Of a DNA stretch of 64,000 bases, positions 51,540 to 60,453 are shown one piece after another; the first letter of the stretch is position 1, and every line of letters starts with the position of its first letter. The stretch is from JBBRMG01 sp038230955. GTDB lineage: Bacteria > Patescibacteriota > Doudnabacteria > UBA920. The notes below the pieces were generated by a model that saw nothing but the letters and a program-made list of their open reading frames with translations, ran no database searches and had not been told where the DNA came from. Location: the NCBI GenBank assembly GCA_038230955.1, contig JBBRMG010000001.1:58750-122749 (forward strand). Reading direction: 5' to 3'. The position numbers were made by a program, and so were the translations under genes.

Positions 51540-51605
51540 CTCAGTTGGTAGAGCAACGGACTCTTAATCCGCAGGTCGAGGGATCGTAGCCCTCCCGGCC
51601 CACCA
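51530..51605 (+). tRNA. tRNA-Lys (anticodon CTT), unusual T-loop
   Basis: 76 nt. Acceptor GGGCCGG/CCGGCCC and anticodon loop CTCTTAA giving CTT are regular, with CCA encoded. The T-loop is ATCGTAG instead of TTCRANN: position 54 is A and 58 is T, which reverses the normally invariant T54-A58 pair. It may be a degenerate or specially folded tRNA. First ten bases overlap the preceding gene. Confidence 0.85.
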
Positions 51606-51629
51606 AAAAACCGCTATCAAGCGGTTTTT
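51606..51629. terminator. Bidirectional terminator after tRNA-Lys and the pil operon
   Basis: AAAAACCGC/GCGGTTTTT (51606-51614 with 51621-51629), 6-nt loop, one base after the tRNA CCA and 3 bp beyond the stop of the last pil-cluster gene. Confidence 0.85.
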
Positions 51630-51632
51630 AAT

Positions 51633-52058
51633 TTACGGTTTGCTAGTAGTCGTTGCGGCGGGTGGCGCCACAGGGGTGGTGCTTGTCGCGGCGGGAGGAA
51701 CAGGCGGCGCAGTTGGAGTTTGCTTCGGCACGATTATCGGAGGAGCCGCCTTATTGCCCAACTCCTTTTCAGAGACAGGCAACGGCGTGAAAGGATTACG
51801 TGCTGTCACAGGTGTAACAGGAGCGCTGTCTCCTTCCGCAAACCTTTTAGCAATTTCATCGTACAATAAAAAGTTTATCCGAACTTGCTTGGCCTTAGGT
51901 AGATTACTAATAGTGCGCGAACTATAAACAATATCAATAGACGTTTTTACAATCCAACCCTCAGCCAAAATTAAGATTAACAAACATCCCACTAACACTA
52001 TACTAATGTTGGAATGAAGTTTTCGAGTAATCGTTGTAAGGTCTAGAGATAATTTCAT
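51633..52058 (-). CDS. Type IV pilus cluster protein, unknown
   Basis: A 141-residue protein with one N-terminal membrane segment (ISIVLVGCLLILILAEGWIV) and a Pro/Ala/Thr-rich, probably disordered C-terminus with repeats like PPAATSTTPVAPPAATT. It overlaps the pilO stop by 4 nt. By position it could stand in for PilP, whose N-terminus binds PilN/PilO, but no PilP domain is recognisable; this is inference. Confidence 0.6.
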   Translation of the reverse strand: MKLSLDLTTITRKLHSNISIVLVGCLLILILAEGWIVKTSIDIVYSSRTISNLPKAKQVRINFLLYDEIAKRFAEGDSAPVTPVTARNPFTPLPVSEKELGNKAAPPIIVPKQTPTAPPVPPAATSTTPVAPPAATTTSKP

Positions 52059-52606
52059 GGCTTGATGTAAAATTCTGCGCTCAACGTAGTAAACACTGTG
52101 CCCGTAGCCGAACCTGACATGGAAATTTTATCTATTTGTGTGATAAAAGGGAGGTGCTGAGTGGCTTCGACAAAATTAAGAGTTTTATCAAATGGGCCTT
52201 CCAAAACCATATTGTAAGGTATAGTAGCAATTTTTGCCGTAGATTTAGGAAGTACAATCGCATTTTTTGAGGTGCCAGTGACTTGCAAAGTAAATTTCAG
52301 TCCTAAATTATGACTTATGGCCTCTAAGGTTTTTATTTCCTTCACCACTTTCGTGTCTTGGGAAAATAAATCAGCGGGCTGAAGTTTCTTCTTTGCCAGA
52401 GCGGCTAAATCCTGTTTGCCCTGTTCATAACTTTTCTGCTCAGCCAACACATCTTCATGATCTTGCCTCTTCGCCGCTACTGACTCTGCTAAAGCCTGGT
52501 TAGATGCATTCATCCGTCCGTATATAAAGAAGAAGAATATCAAACATAACAACACCACCAAAACGATGGCCATGTATATTTTTGTTTTGTAAGACATTGT
52601 GTTCAT
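52055..52606 (-). CDS. pilO: PilO-like type IV pilus assembly protein
   Basis: A 183-residue bitopic membrane protein. One N-terminal segment (MAIVLVVLLCLIFFFFIYG), a coiled-coil stretch (residues 35-95) and a C-terminal ferredoxin-like domain (TIPYNMVLEGPFDKTLNFVEATQHLPF) match PilO. It pairs with PilN in the alignment complex. It follows pilN by 11 bp and is followed by a 4-nt overlap. Confidence 0.78.
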   Translation of the reverse strand: MNTMSYKTKIYMAIVLVVLLCLIFFFFIYGRMNASNQALAESVAAKRQDHEDVLAEQKSYEQGKQDLAALAKKKLQPADLFSQDTKVVKEIKTLEAISHNLGLKFTLQVTGTSKNAIVLPKSTAKIATIPYNMVLEGPFDKTLNFVEATQHLPFITQIDKISMSGSATGTVFTTLSAEFYIKP

Positions 52607-52617
52607 AGCATTAGCAC

Positions 52618-53172
52618 TTACTTTAACGCCTCGTCTTTAACCGTAAATGAATAATGGAAAGTTACATCTGTAGGCTTGGCTACGTTTTCCAACGGATAGT
52701 CAATATCCTTGAAATTGGCTGTATCACCATTAATGTTAGTGTACATTTGGATGACAGCTTCCCGAGTGGGGCTCTGGCCGGTTATCATAATCTTTTTTGT
52801 CTCCATGCTAGCAGAAAATCCATTAATTGTTACCCCCGGCGGCACTTGGCTAGCAAAATCGGCAAGAACATGAGCCCAATTCGGAACCGTGTCAGTCAGT
52901 GTTTTGTAATCCGTCATCTGAGCGTTACTCAGTTTAATTGTTTCTTTCAACTGGGTGTTCTCCGATTTGTTAGTGGCCTTCCGAATGCTTTCCGTTTCGG
53001 TCACAAAATTTTGAGCACTATAATTGAGGTAGAATTTCTCCCCTATCTGGGCTATGAGCACGGCAAGGAGTATTAATACAGCTACGCCACACGCTCTAAA
53101 CACACTATGAAATAAGTCTTCATACCTTAATTCTTGTTGCTTATGCCGCGGTAATAGATTAATTATTTTCAT
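52618..53172 (-). CDS. pilN: PilN-like type IV pilus assembly protein
   Basis: A 184-residue bitopic protein. The N-terminus MKIINLLPRHKQQE is the conserved PilM-binding INLLP motif of PilN. A membrane segment (VLILLAVLIAQIG), coiled coil and C-terminal domain (PGVTINGFSASMETKKIMITGQS) follow. It overlaps the pilM stop by 4 nt, so stoichiometric synthesis with PilM is likely. Confidence 0.88.
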   Translation of the reverse strand: MKIINLLPRHKQQELRYEDLFHSVFRACGVAVLILLAVLIAQIGEKFYLNYSAQNFVTETESIRKATNKSENTQLKETIKLSNAQMTDYKTLTDTVPNWAHVLADFASQVPPGVTINGFSASMETKKIMITGQSPTREAVIQMYTNINGDTANFKDIDYPLENVAKPTDVTFHYSFTVKDEALK

Positions 53173-54227
53173 TGGTCCGTCCCTCTCATAGCCAACCCGA
53201 TGGCAGTGGTAAAGCTCAATGCCTCGTAATAACTAATAGCATCCCCTGTCAGTCCTACTAAATTACTCAGTGGGTTAGCTATCTCCACTTTTAAATCAGG
53301 AAATTCGGCTAAATCGGGAATGAGTAATTCGTCCAGATGTTTCAACTTGGCCGAACCGCCAGACAACAACAATTTAGTAATTTTTGTTTCTGAATGATCG
53401 TAATGGAATTTGAGAATATTTTTGACCTCAGCTCCTAAGTCATTTACGGCTGGCAATAAGTAAGTTTTCAAGTTCGGATATTCCGTTGTGTTCTCTATTC
53501 CAAACTCCCGTTTGATGGCTTCTGCTTTCGGAGTAGGCACAGTCAAAGCTTGAGCTATGCGATCAGTAAAAGTGTTGCCGGCAATAGGTACGGAAGAAGT
53601 AAATTGGAGATTGCCTCGCTCTACCATAATCAACGCTGTCTTGTACGCGTCTAGGTCAACCACTAAAGTATTTTCCACGCTCCCAGTCGGAATAAGCGCC
53701 CGGACAACCGCTTGCGATTCCACTTCTACCGCCGCTAATTTCAACTTTACTTTTTCTACCGCTGATATAAATTTGTCAACAAATTCTTTTGGCGAAGCTA
53801 TTATTAATACTTCCATTTTGTCTAACGTCTTGCCAATAATTTGCCAGTCAAAATAAACCTGATCCATTGGTAATGGAATATAGGCTTCCGCTTCAAACAA
53901 GATTGCGTTATCAGCCTGGGCTTCGCTCATGTGCGGAATATGAATAACCCGAATGAACGATTTCGATTCCGGTACGCTCACCACTACACGATTAGTAGTA
54001 ATGCGCCCGTACTGAGGCCGCTGTAAACTTTGTTCTAATAACACAGCCAAAGCATCGCTATCGAGAATGGTGTCGTTAGCAATTAAATTTTTTGGTACCG
54101 GGACATTGGAATAGCCGACAATGGAAGTCTTGCCCCCCTTTTGACCAAGTTGCATAAACTTCAAAGCCGTGCCGTTTAGGTGCAGGCCAAAGTGAGAATG
54201 CTTTTGTTGAAAGAATGATAATCTCAA
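53169..54227 (-). CDS. pilM: PilM, type IV pilus actin-like ATPase
   Basis: A 352-residue FtsA/actin-fold cytoplasmic protein. It shows GLHLNGTALKFMQLG at the first phosphate loop, VVVSVPESKSFIRVI, VVDLDAYKTALIMVE (second loop) and LLLSGGSAKLKHLDELL (adenosine site). PilM sits under the membrane and recruits the PilN N-terminus. It overlaps pilC upstream and pilN downstream by 4 nt each. Confidence 0.92.
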   Translation of the reverse strand: MRLSFFQQKHSHFGLHLNGTALKFMQLGQKGGKTSIVGYSNVPVPKNLIANDTILDSDALAVLLEQSLQRPQYGRITTNRVVVSVPESKSFIRVIHIPHMSEAQADNAILFEAEAYIPLPMDQVYFDWQIIGKTLDKMEVLIIASPKEFVDKFISAVEKVKLKLAAVEVESQAVVRALIPTGSVENTLVVDLDAYKTALIMVERGNLQFTSSVPIAGNTFTDRIAQALTVPTPKAEAIKREFGIENTTEYPNLKTYLLPAVNDLGAEVKNILKFHYDHSETKITKLLLSGGSAKLKHLDELLIPDLAEFPDLKVEIANPLSNLVGLTGDAISYYEALSFTTAIGLAMRGTDQ

Positions 54228-55435
54228 TTGATACTATTTGAAATATTATAAATCGGCATAATCAATGCCAAAGCCAAAATACCAACTATTGTACCTATAA
54301 ACAATAGCAATAAAGGTTCAATAACGGAAGAGAAGTTACGCATAACATTATCCACATCGGACTCAAAATGCTCCGCAATCTGCAACATAATATCTTCCAA
54401 ACTGCCAGTCTCTTCCCCTACTTCCAACATTTGAGTAATTAAGAACGGAAACAATTGAGGATTACGGGCCATAGTTTCGGTTAAAGGCTTGCCTAACTTT
54501 ACTTGCTCCGCGGCATCAGCCAACGCTGCCCGGTAATAACTGTTATCGATCGCTTGAGCGGTCACAGCCAAACCTTCAATAATCGAAATGCCGGACTTCA
54601 TGAGGGAACTCATAATGCGAGCGAACCGGGCCAGGTTTATTTTTTTTACTATTCCACCAATAATGGGAAAATGCAAAACAAACCAATCCAGCGCTATACC
54701 CCCAACCTTAGTCCTCAAAAACCACGTGCCACCAACAACTATACCAATTGTGCCGCCCATAATTAAGAAGGCATGCCCACCCATGAAGTCACTAATGACA
54801 ATAACAATGCGAGTCATTAATGGTAAGTTAGTATTAAATTCTTTAAAAATACCGGTCAGCTTTGGCAGTACGAAAATTGCCAAAACAATGCCAATAATGA
54901 CCATGGCCCCGACAATAACAGCCGGGTATATCATTGCTCCCCTAGTTTTTGACTTCATGTCTGCATCGCGCTCTAACTGAATACTTAAATATTGCAGACT
55001 CTGCTCTAGGTTACCAGAAATTTCTCCTACCTTAATCATGCTTACAAAAATATTGGAAAATATTTTAGGATACAACGCCATGGCTTCGTGCAAACTTTTG
55101 CCCGCTTCCACCTGAGCCGCTAAGTCTACTAACACCATTTGGAATTTTTTGTTTTTTGTCTGCTTAGCTAGAATTTTCATAGACCGAGGAGCGGCAATAC
55201 CGGCTTTCAACATAACATGCAAGTCCTCAATGAAGGCAATTTTCTGCTTAAGGCTCACAGTGGACATGGACGCCATAAAATGGGAGAAACCACGCTCGTG
55301 TTTCTCGCTCAAATCTAGAGGCATTAACCCCTGCTCTTTTAACAAATGCCCGGCCGCCATTGTATCCACGGCTTCAATCGTGCCGCTTTCATTTTTGCCG
55401 TCTCTCGTAGCTGCTGTATATGTAAAAGTAGGCAT
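54224..55435 (-). CDS. pilC: PilC/GspF type IV pilus inner-membrane platform
   Basis: A 403-residue polytopic protein with two GspF domains in tandem (residues 65-190 and 270-395), each with the LxxGxxLxxAL-like motifs (VEAGKSLHEAMALYP and VKLGKPLTETMARNP) and IGEISGNL/VGEETGSL. Three membrane segments are seen. It forms the rotor or platform driven by PilB. Begins 2 bp after pilB. Confidence 0.94.
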   Translation of the reverse strand: MPTFTYTAATRDGKNESGTIEAVDTMAAGHLLKEQGLMPLDLSEKHERGFSHFMASMSTVSLKQKIAFIEDLHVMLKAGIAAPRSMKILAKQTKNKKFQMVLVDLAAQVEAGKSLHEAMALYPKIFSNIFVSMIKVGEISGNLEQSLQYLSIQLERDADMKSKTRGAMIYPAVIVGAMVIIGIVLAIFVLPKLTGIFKEFNTNLPLMTRIVIVISDFMGGHAFLIMGGTIGIVVGGTWFLRTKVGGIALDWFVLHFPIIGGIVKKINLARFARIMSSLMKSGISIIEGLAVTAQAIDNSYYRAALADAAEQVKLGKPLTETMARNPQLFPFLITQMLEVGEETGSLEDIMLQIAEHFESDVDNVMRNFSSVIEPLLLLFIGTIVGILALALIMPIYNISNSIN

Positions 55436-55437
55436 GT

Positions 55438-57192
55438 TTATTCTTTGCTAACGCGTAATATTTCATCAATGGTAGTCAGACCACGAACCGCTTTAATAAA
55501 ACCGTCTTGCCACATTAAAATCATCCCTTTGTTTTCAGCGGCTTCCTGCATCTCTTGTGTAGTAGCCCGTCGGACTATCATTTCCCCAATTTCTGGAGTC
55601 ACTTCCATAAGCTCATGAATGCCAATACGCCCTTTATACCCAGTGTTTCCGCACTTATTGCACCCTTGCCCATGGAAAAATTGCAAGTCTTCAAACTTCT
55701 TTATTTTCTCCGGAATCACTTCTTCCTTATGTAAAGCTATCATTAACTTATCTATGTTGAACTCTTTTTTTAGTGCTTCGGCTACGCCGGAATCAATCTT
55801 GTAATCTACTTTACAATCTGGGCAGATAACCCGCACCAAGCGTTGACCCATTACTGCATTGACCGTGGACGCAATTAAATACGGCTGTACCCCAATATCG
55901 ATTAACCGAGGAGGAGCGCCCGCAGCCGAGTTAGTGTGCAGAGTCGACAGCACAATGTGACCGGTCATAGCGGCGTGCATGGCCTCGTCGGCAGTTTCCT
56001 GGTCACGAATTTCCCCGATCATAATAATATTCGGATCTTGCCGCAAAAGCGCGCGCAAACCCATAGCAAAGGTCAAACTAATTTTCGGATTAACTTGCAT
56101 TTGGTTCGCGCCAACAATACGATATTCTACCGGATCTTCAATAGTAGAAATATTGACCTGCTTCGTATTCAAAATACTTAAAATAGCATACAAGCTAGTC
56201 GACTTACCGCTACCAGTTGGTCCGGTAACCAACAGCATCCCATGCGGTTTGTGAATGTTACGATTAACCACGTCGAGTTGGCTGGGTAAAAACCCTAACG
56301 CTTCCAAAGTCATCGCTTTGCTGGATTCATCTAACAAACGAATAACGACTTTTTCTCCGTCAAAAATTGGAATGGTCGATACACGCAATGAAAATTTGTA
56401 CCCGTCTTTTTCAATCTTAAACCGACCGTCTTGCGGCAGTCGATGTTCATCAATTTTTAAATTAGATAAAACTTTAATACGCGCCACCAGTGCAGCCTGA
56501 ATGACTTTCGGCAACGTCATTGCGTCATGCAGAACACCGTCAATACGATAACGCACTGTGACCGATGTTTCTTGTGGCTCAATGTGAATGTCGGACGCTT
56601 TTTCTATTACAGCGTATTCGAGCAGTGTATCTACCACTCGAATAATCGGAATTTCTTCCGCCATTTTTTTCAGTTCGTCGTCAAGACTGCCATCAACAGC
56701 CGGCGTAGACGAAACATCGGGTCCGCCTTCGCGGACTAAATGTTTAATCTCCCCTTCCAGGTTTGAGTGATATTTGGACAAGCCAAATTCCAAAGAAGTT
56801 TTTCCAATGAGAAACATCTTGATTTGCAAACCGGTTTTCTTCTTCATGAACTCTTTGGTCTGCAAATCTGTCGGATCTACCATAGCCAAAGACAAGTCGG
56901 TTTTGGTTTTAGCAAAACTAATAATCTTGTGGCGATGAGCAATCGGCTCTGGCACCAAATTCAGAACATCAGCGGTCATTTCTTCGTTGCGCAGGTCTAT
57001 TACTGGTATGCCAAGTTCATCACTTTTTGTAGCCAGTAACTGCTCTTCTGTTATAACCTTCTTTTCAAGCAAAAAATCCTCCCAAGATATGGGAACTTTT
57101 GCCCCCTGCCACTCTTTTTGGAGCGGTTTTATCTGAGCATCGGTTGCAATTTTTTGTTTTGTGAGAAGAGCGTTGAGCTCAATATTGGACAT
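55438..57192 (-). CDS. pilB: PilB/GspE type IV pilus extension ATPase
   Basis: A 584-residue hexameric ATPase. An N-terminal MshEN/GspE-N domain (residues 30-150) is followed by the catalytic core: Walker A GPTGSGKSTSLYAIL, Asp box, Walker B MIGEIRDQETADEA and His box GHIVLSTLHTN. The zinc tetracysteine CPDC...CNKCGNTGY is complete. It powers pilus polymerisation and heads the B-C-M-N-O group. PilT, pilins and the prepilin peptidase are not in this window, so they must lie elsewhere. A minus-strand TATAAT lies about 55 bp before the start. Confidence 0.95.
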   Translation of the reverse strand: MSNIELNALLTKQKIATDAQIKPLQKEWQGAKVPISWEDFLLEKKVITEEQLLATKSDELGIPVIDLRNEEMTADVLNLVPEPIAHRHKIISFAKTKTDLSLAMVDPTDLQTKEFMKKKTGLQIKMFLIGKTSLEFGLSKYHSNLEGEIKHLVREGGPDVSSTPAVDGSLDDELKKMAEEIPIIRVVDTLLEYAVIEKASDIHIEPQETSVTVRYRIDGVLHDAMTLPKVIQAALVARIKVLSNLKIDEHRLPQDGRFKIEKDGYKFSLRVSTIPIFDGEKVVIRLLDESSKAMTLEALGFLPSQLDVVNRNIHKPHGMLLVTGPTGSGKSTSLYAILSILNTKQVNISTIEDPVEYRIVGANQMQVNPKISLTFAMGLRALLRQDPNIIMIGEIRDQETADEAMHAAMTGHIVLSTLHTNSAAGAPPRLIDIGVQPYLIASTVNAVMGQRLVRVICPDCKVDYKIDSGVAEALKKEFNIDKLMIALHKEEVIPEKIKKFEDLQFFHGQGCNKCGNTGYKGRIGIHELMEVTPEIGEMIVRRATTQEMQEAAENKGMILMWQDGFIKAVRGLTTIDEILRVSKE

Positions 57193-57253
57193 GATTTTTG
57201 TTTCGTAAAAGCACTCAGTTGGTCAGAGTTTTGTGGCATTATTATAACACAAA

Positions 57254-58492
57254 TTATTCGTAGCGCAAAGCTTCCATTGGATCCATTTTGGCCGCTCGCC
57301 GAGCCGGGAATACTCCGAATACCAACCCAATAATACCCGCTACTCCCACTCCAATAAGAATGCCGGAAATGGGTACGCTGAACTGCCAAGCAAATCCAAA
57401 GCTCTGGGCAATTTTAGCAATCCCAAACGAAATGCCGGCCCCAAATACCACGCCCATAATGCCACCAAACACCGTGAGTAAAATAGATTCAATGAGAAAC
57501 TCTGCCAAAATATCGCCAGATCTTGCACCCAACGCTTTCTTTAATCCAATCTCGCTAATTCGCTCTGTGACAACGACGTACATGATGTTCATAATCCCAA
57601 CTCCACCAACTAACAGCGAAATGGCAGCAACAGCAATGAGTAGAAATGTAACGCCACTTAGAATAGTATTGAAAGTGCTCAAATTCCCTGCTTGGGTTTT
57701 AACATCAAAATCATCTTTAGCCGAGTCAGTAATGCTGTGATTAGTCCGAATAACTTGGCGCATGTCTTCCGCTGTCGCGTCTGATAAATCTTTATTCTTC
57801 ATTTCGGCTAACATGTAAAATAAATAATCTATGCCCAACAATTTCTTCTGTGCTGTATTGAGCGGCACAAAAATTTGGTCATCACCGCCATTCAAACCAC
57901 CTCGCTTTTCATATACCCCAATAACGACAAAATTGTACTGCCCTATACGTACCGTTTTCCCTACGGGATTATCTTGGCCAAACAGATCTTGTGCTACTTG
58001 GTAACCCAACACGGCCACTTGGGCGGCAGCTTTATCTTCTGAGTCTGTATAAGGTCGTCCTTTTTCTACAATCCCCTTGTCTATGTCAAAGCGGGACGCA
58101 TCTGCCCCAAAAATCATAGTGTTCTTGGAAACGTTTTGGTATGAGGCAACCTTTTGACCAATGACCGCCCCGTAAACGTTGCTAACATTGGGTAGGCGCA
58201 TGACATCTTGGACATCGCGGTTCTTTAGCGTCGTAATGGCCACGGATTGACTGCCAGGACGGTCAAATCCCCCGCCGCGATTACGGGTTGTTGGCGGAAT
58301 GCGCGTCTCAACCGTAACAGTATTAGTGCCCAGCGATTCCAGTTGAGAATTGATAAAACTGTTGAATCCTTGGCCGGCAGACAGCACTATAATAACCGTG
58401 GCAATACCAATAACAATGCCCAACGTAGTCAACGCAGTGCGTATGGGATTAGCAGTCAATCCGCGGATAGCTTGTTTAAGAGATACAAACAT
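57254..58492 (-). CDS. MacB-like ABC transporter permease 2
   Basis: A 412-residue permease with the MacB/FtsX layout: one N-terminal membrane helix (ALTTLGIVIGIATVIIVLSAG), a large external MacB_PCD domain (residues 45-270) and three C-terminal helices with VGGVGIMNIMYVVVTERISEIGLKKALGA. It is a paralogue of the next gene and begins 2 bp after it. The ATPase is separate (59733-60449). Likely substrate is a peptide, lipid or drug. Confidence 0.9.
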   Translation of the reverse strand: MFVSLKQAIRGLTANPIRTALTTLGIVIGIATVIIVLSAGQGFNSFINSQLESLGTNTVTVETRIPPTTRNRGGGFDRPGSQSVAITTLKNRDVQDVMRLPNVSNVYGAVIGQKVASYQNVSKNTMIFGADASRFDIDKGIVEKGRPYTDSEDKAAAQVAVLGYQVAQDLFGQDNPVGKTVRIGQYNFVVIGVYEKRGGLNGGDDQIFVPLNTAQKKLLGIDYLFYMLAEMKNKDLSDATAEDMRQVIRTNHSITDSAKDDFDVKTQAGNLSTFNTILSGVTFLLIAVAAISLLVGGVGIMNIMYVVVTERISEIGLKKALGARSGDILAEFLIESILLTVFGGIMGVVFGAGISFGIAKIAQSFGFAWQFSVPISGILIGVGVAGIIGLVFGVFPARRAAKMDPMEALRYE

Positions 58493-58494
58493 AA

Positions 58495-59733
58495 TTATTC
58501 GTGCCGTAGGGCATCTATTGGATTTAGCTGGGCCGCCTTCACGGCCGGATACAATCCAAATATAATCCCAGTTAATGCCGAAACACCAATTGCTAAAATC
58601 ACAGATACATAAGAAATAACAAACGCCCAGTCATAACCGGCGTACCTCGCGCCTAACGCAATGGCATAAGCAATGCCTACGCCTAAGACGACGCCTACAA
58701 TACCACCCAACACTGTTACTACTAATGCTTCTAGCAAAAACTGATTGCGCACCGCTCGACTAGTGGCCCCGACCGCTTTACGCAACCCAATTTCACGAGT
58801 CCGTTCCGTGACAGTGACCAGCATAATATTCATAATGCCAATACCGCCAACTACCAAGGCAATGGCAGCCATCATTGTTAAGAATAAACTCAACGCGCTA
58901 GTAATGGTCGTGAGAATTTTAATTGCATCGGCTAAATTACGAATAGTAAAATCCTCATCACTAGCAGCTTTAATATTATGCCGTTCCCGCAACAACTGCC
59001 GAACTTCCTCAATAGTTTGAGGAATGTTGGCAGAACTATCGACTTTGGCGTTAATTTGTTGTAAGTTGCGCACCCCTAGCAATTCATTCTGGGCAATCAC
59101 TAAAGGAATGTAAACTTGATCGTCTTGATTCTGAAATGCCACTGTGCCCATTTTTTTCATATAACCGATAACTTGAAACGGTTGATTTTTGATTTTGATG
59201 ATCTGCCCAATTGGGTCTTGATTACCAAATAGTTGGTCTTTCACATCATACCCAAGTACCGCTACATTAGCCCCCAACTCTTCCCGACTATCGAAAAATC
59301 GCCCTGCTTCGATTTCAATATTCTGGATGTTCGGTTGGGTAGCTTGAACACCAGTAAAATTAGAATCAATGCTCTGATCGCGCCAAATCATGGGTGCAGC
59401 TCCTCTAACATAGCCCGACACAGCCAGAATATGAGGAAATCGGGTTTTGTCTGCTATAGCTTCAGCATCACCCGGTACCAAAGTTTTTATAGAAATACCA
59501 AACACTGCCGCTGGCGGGCCATTGTCATTCGACTTACCAGGCTGGATCGCAATCAAATTGCTCCCCAGTTTGTTAATTTGCCCTAGGACTAAACTCTGAG
59601 CCCCGGCGCCAAGCGAGATAATAACAATTACGCCGCTTACTCCAATAACAATTCCGAGAATGGTCAAAAACGACCGCCCCTTGCGAGCCAGCAATCCTTT
59701 CAACACTAATTTTACTTCAGCCAACAACCCCAT
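58495..59733 (-). CDS. MacB-like ABC transporter permease 1
   Basis: A 412-residue permease of the same build as its neighbour (FLTILGIVIGVSGVIVIISLGAG; VGGIGIMNIMLVTVTERTREIGLRKAVGA). The two equal-length paralogues suggest a permease heterodimer, instead of the usual MacB homodimer. It overlaps the ATPase gene by 1 nt. Confidence 0.9.
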   Translation of the reverse strand: MGLLAEVKLVLKGLLARKGRSFLTILGIVIGVSGVIVIISLGAGAQSLVLGQINKLGSNLIAIQPGKSNDNGPPAAVFGISIKTLVPGDAEAIADKTRFPHILAVSGYVRGAAPMIWRDQSIDSNFTGVQATQPNIQNIEIEAGRFFDSREELGANVAVLGYDVKDQLFGNQDPIGQIIKIKNQPFQVIGYMKKMGTVAFQNQDDQVYIPLVIAQNELLGVRNLQQINAKVDSSANIPQTIEEVRQLLRERHNIKAASDEDFTIRNLADAIKILTTITSALSLFLTMMAAIALVVGGIGIMNIMLVTVTERTREIGLRKAVGATSRAVRNQFLLEALVVTVLGGIVGVVLGVGIAYAIALGARYAGYDWAFVISYVSVILAIGVSALTGIIFGLYPAVKAAQLNPIDALRHE

Positions 59734-60449
59734 TATTTCACCAAGTCCCCTTCTGCCGTGGCAAATTTTCGTTGATTCACTGGCTCATCGGCAAAAATTA
59801 ACCCATCGCGAATGCGGATAATGCGCTTAGCATGCTCGGCCGTGTCCTGTTCGTGAGTGACTAAAATAATTGTGCGCCCTTGAGCATTCATGTCTTGCAA
59901 AATTTTCATAATGACATTGCCCGATTTGGAATCTAAGTTACCAGTGGGCTCATCGGCAAAAATTACGGCTGGGTCATTCACTAAAGCCCGAGCAATAGCC
60001 ACGCGCTGTTTTTGGCCGCCGGAAATTTGGTTGCTCATGTAACTCATTCGGTCTTCTAGCCCCACTGAAGCCAAAGCTTTTTCAGCCAACTCCGTTTGAT
60101 TTTTTTTCTTGCCATATATAAGGGGGAGCTTAACGTTATCTAAAACCGAGGTCCGGGGTAATAAATTAAACGCTTGGAACACAAAACCAACCCGTTCATT
60201 GCGAATTTGAGCCAGCCTGTCATCTTCAAAAGTCGTTACGTCTTCCCCTTCAAATTCAAACACGCCAGATGTAGCACGGTCCAAGAACCCCAGAATATGC
60301 ATGAGGGTAGATTTACCACTACCAGACGGGCCCATGATAGCGACAAACTCACCTTGCTCAATCTGGAACGTGACGCCTTTAAGAACTGGCGTAATTACGT
60401 CATCGTTAATATAGTCTTTTTTTAAATCCTTGATGTTAATGAGAGCCAT
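59733..60449 (-). CDS. MacB/LolD-type ABC ATPase
   Basis: 238 residues from the ATG at 60449. Walker A GPSGSGKSTLMHIL, LolD-type FVFQAFNLLP, signature ISGGQKQRVAIARAL, Walker B VIFADEPTGNLD and ILVTHEQD identify the MacB/LolD/FtsE subfamily, whose cytosolic ATPase drives a mechanotransmission cycle. It starts 4 bp after the stop of the membrane-fusion gene. An in-frame TTG at 60470 is less likely. Confidence 0.93.
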   Translation of the reverse strand: MALINIKDLKKDYINDDVITPVLKGVTFQIEQGEFVAIMGPSGSGKSTLMHILGFLDRATSGVFEFEGEDVTTFEDDRLAQIRNERVGFVFQAFNLLPRTSVLDNVKLPLIYGKKKNQTELAEKALASVGLEDRMSYMSNQISGGQKQRVAIARALVNDPAVIFADEPTGNLDSKSGNVIMKILQDMNAQGRTIILVTHEQDTAEHAKRIIRIRDGLIFADEPVNQRKFATAEGDLVK

Positions 60450-60453
60450 GGCG

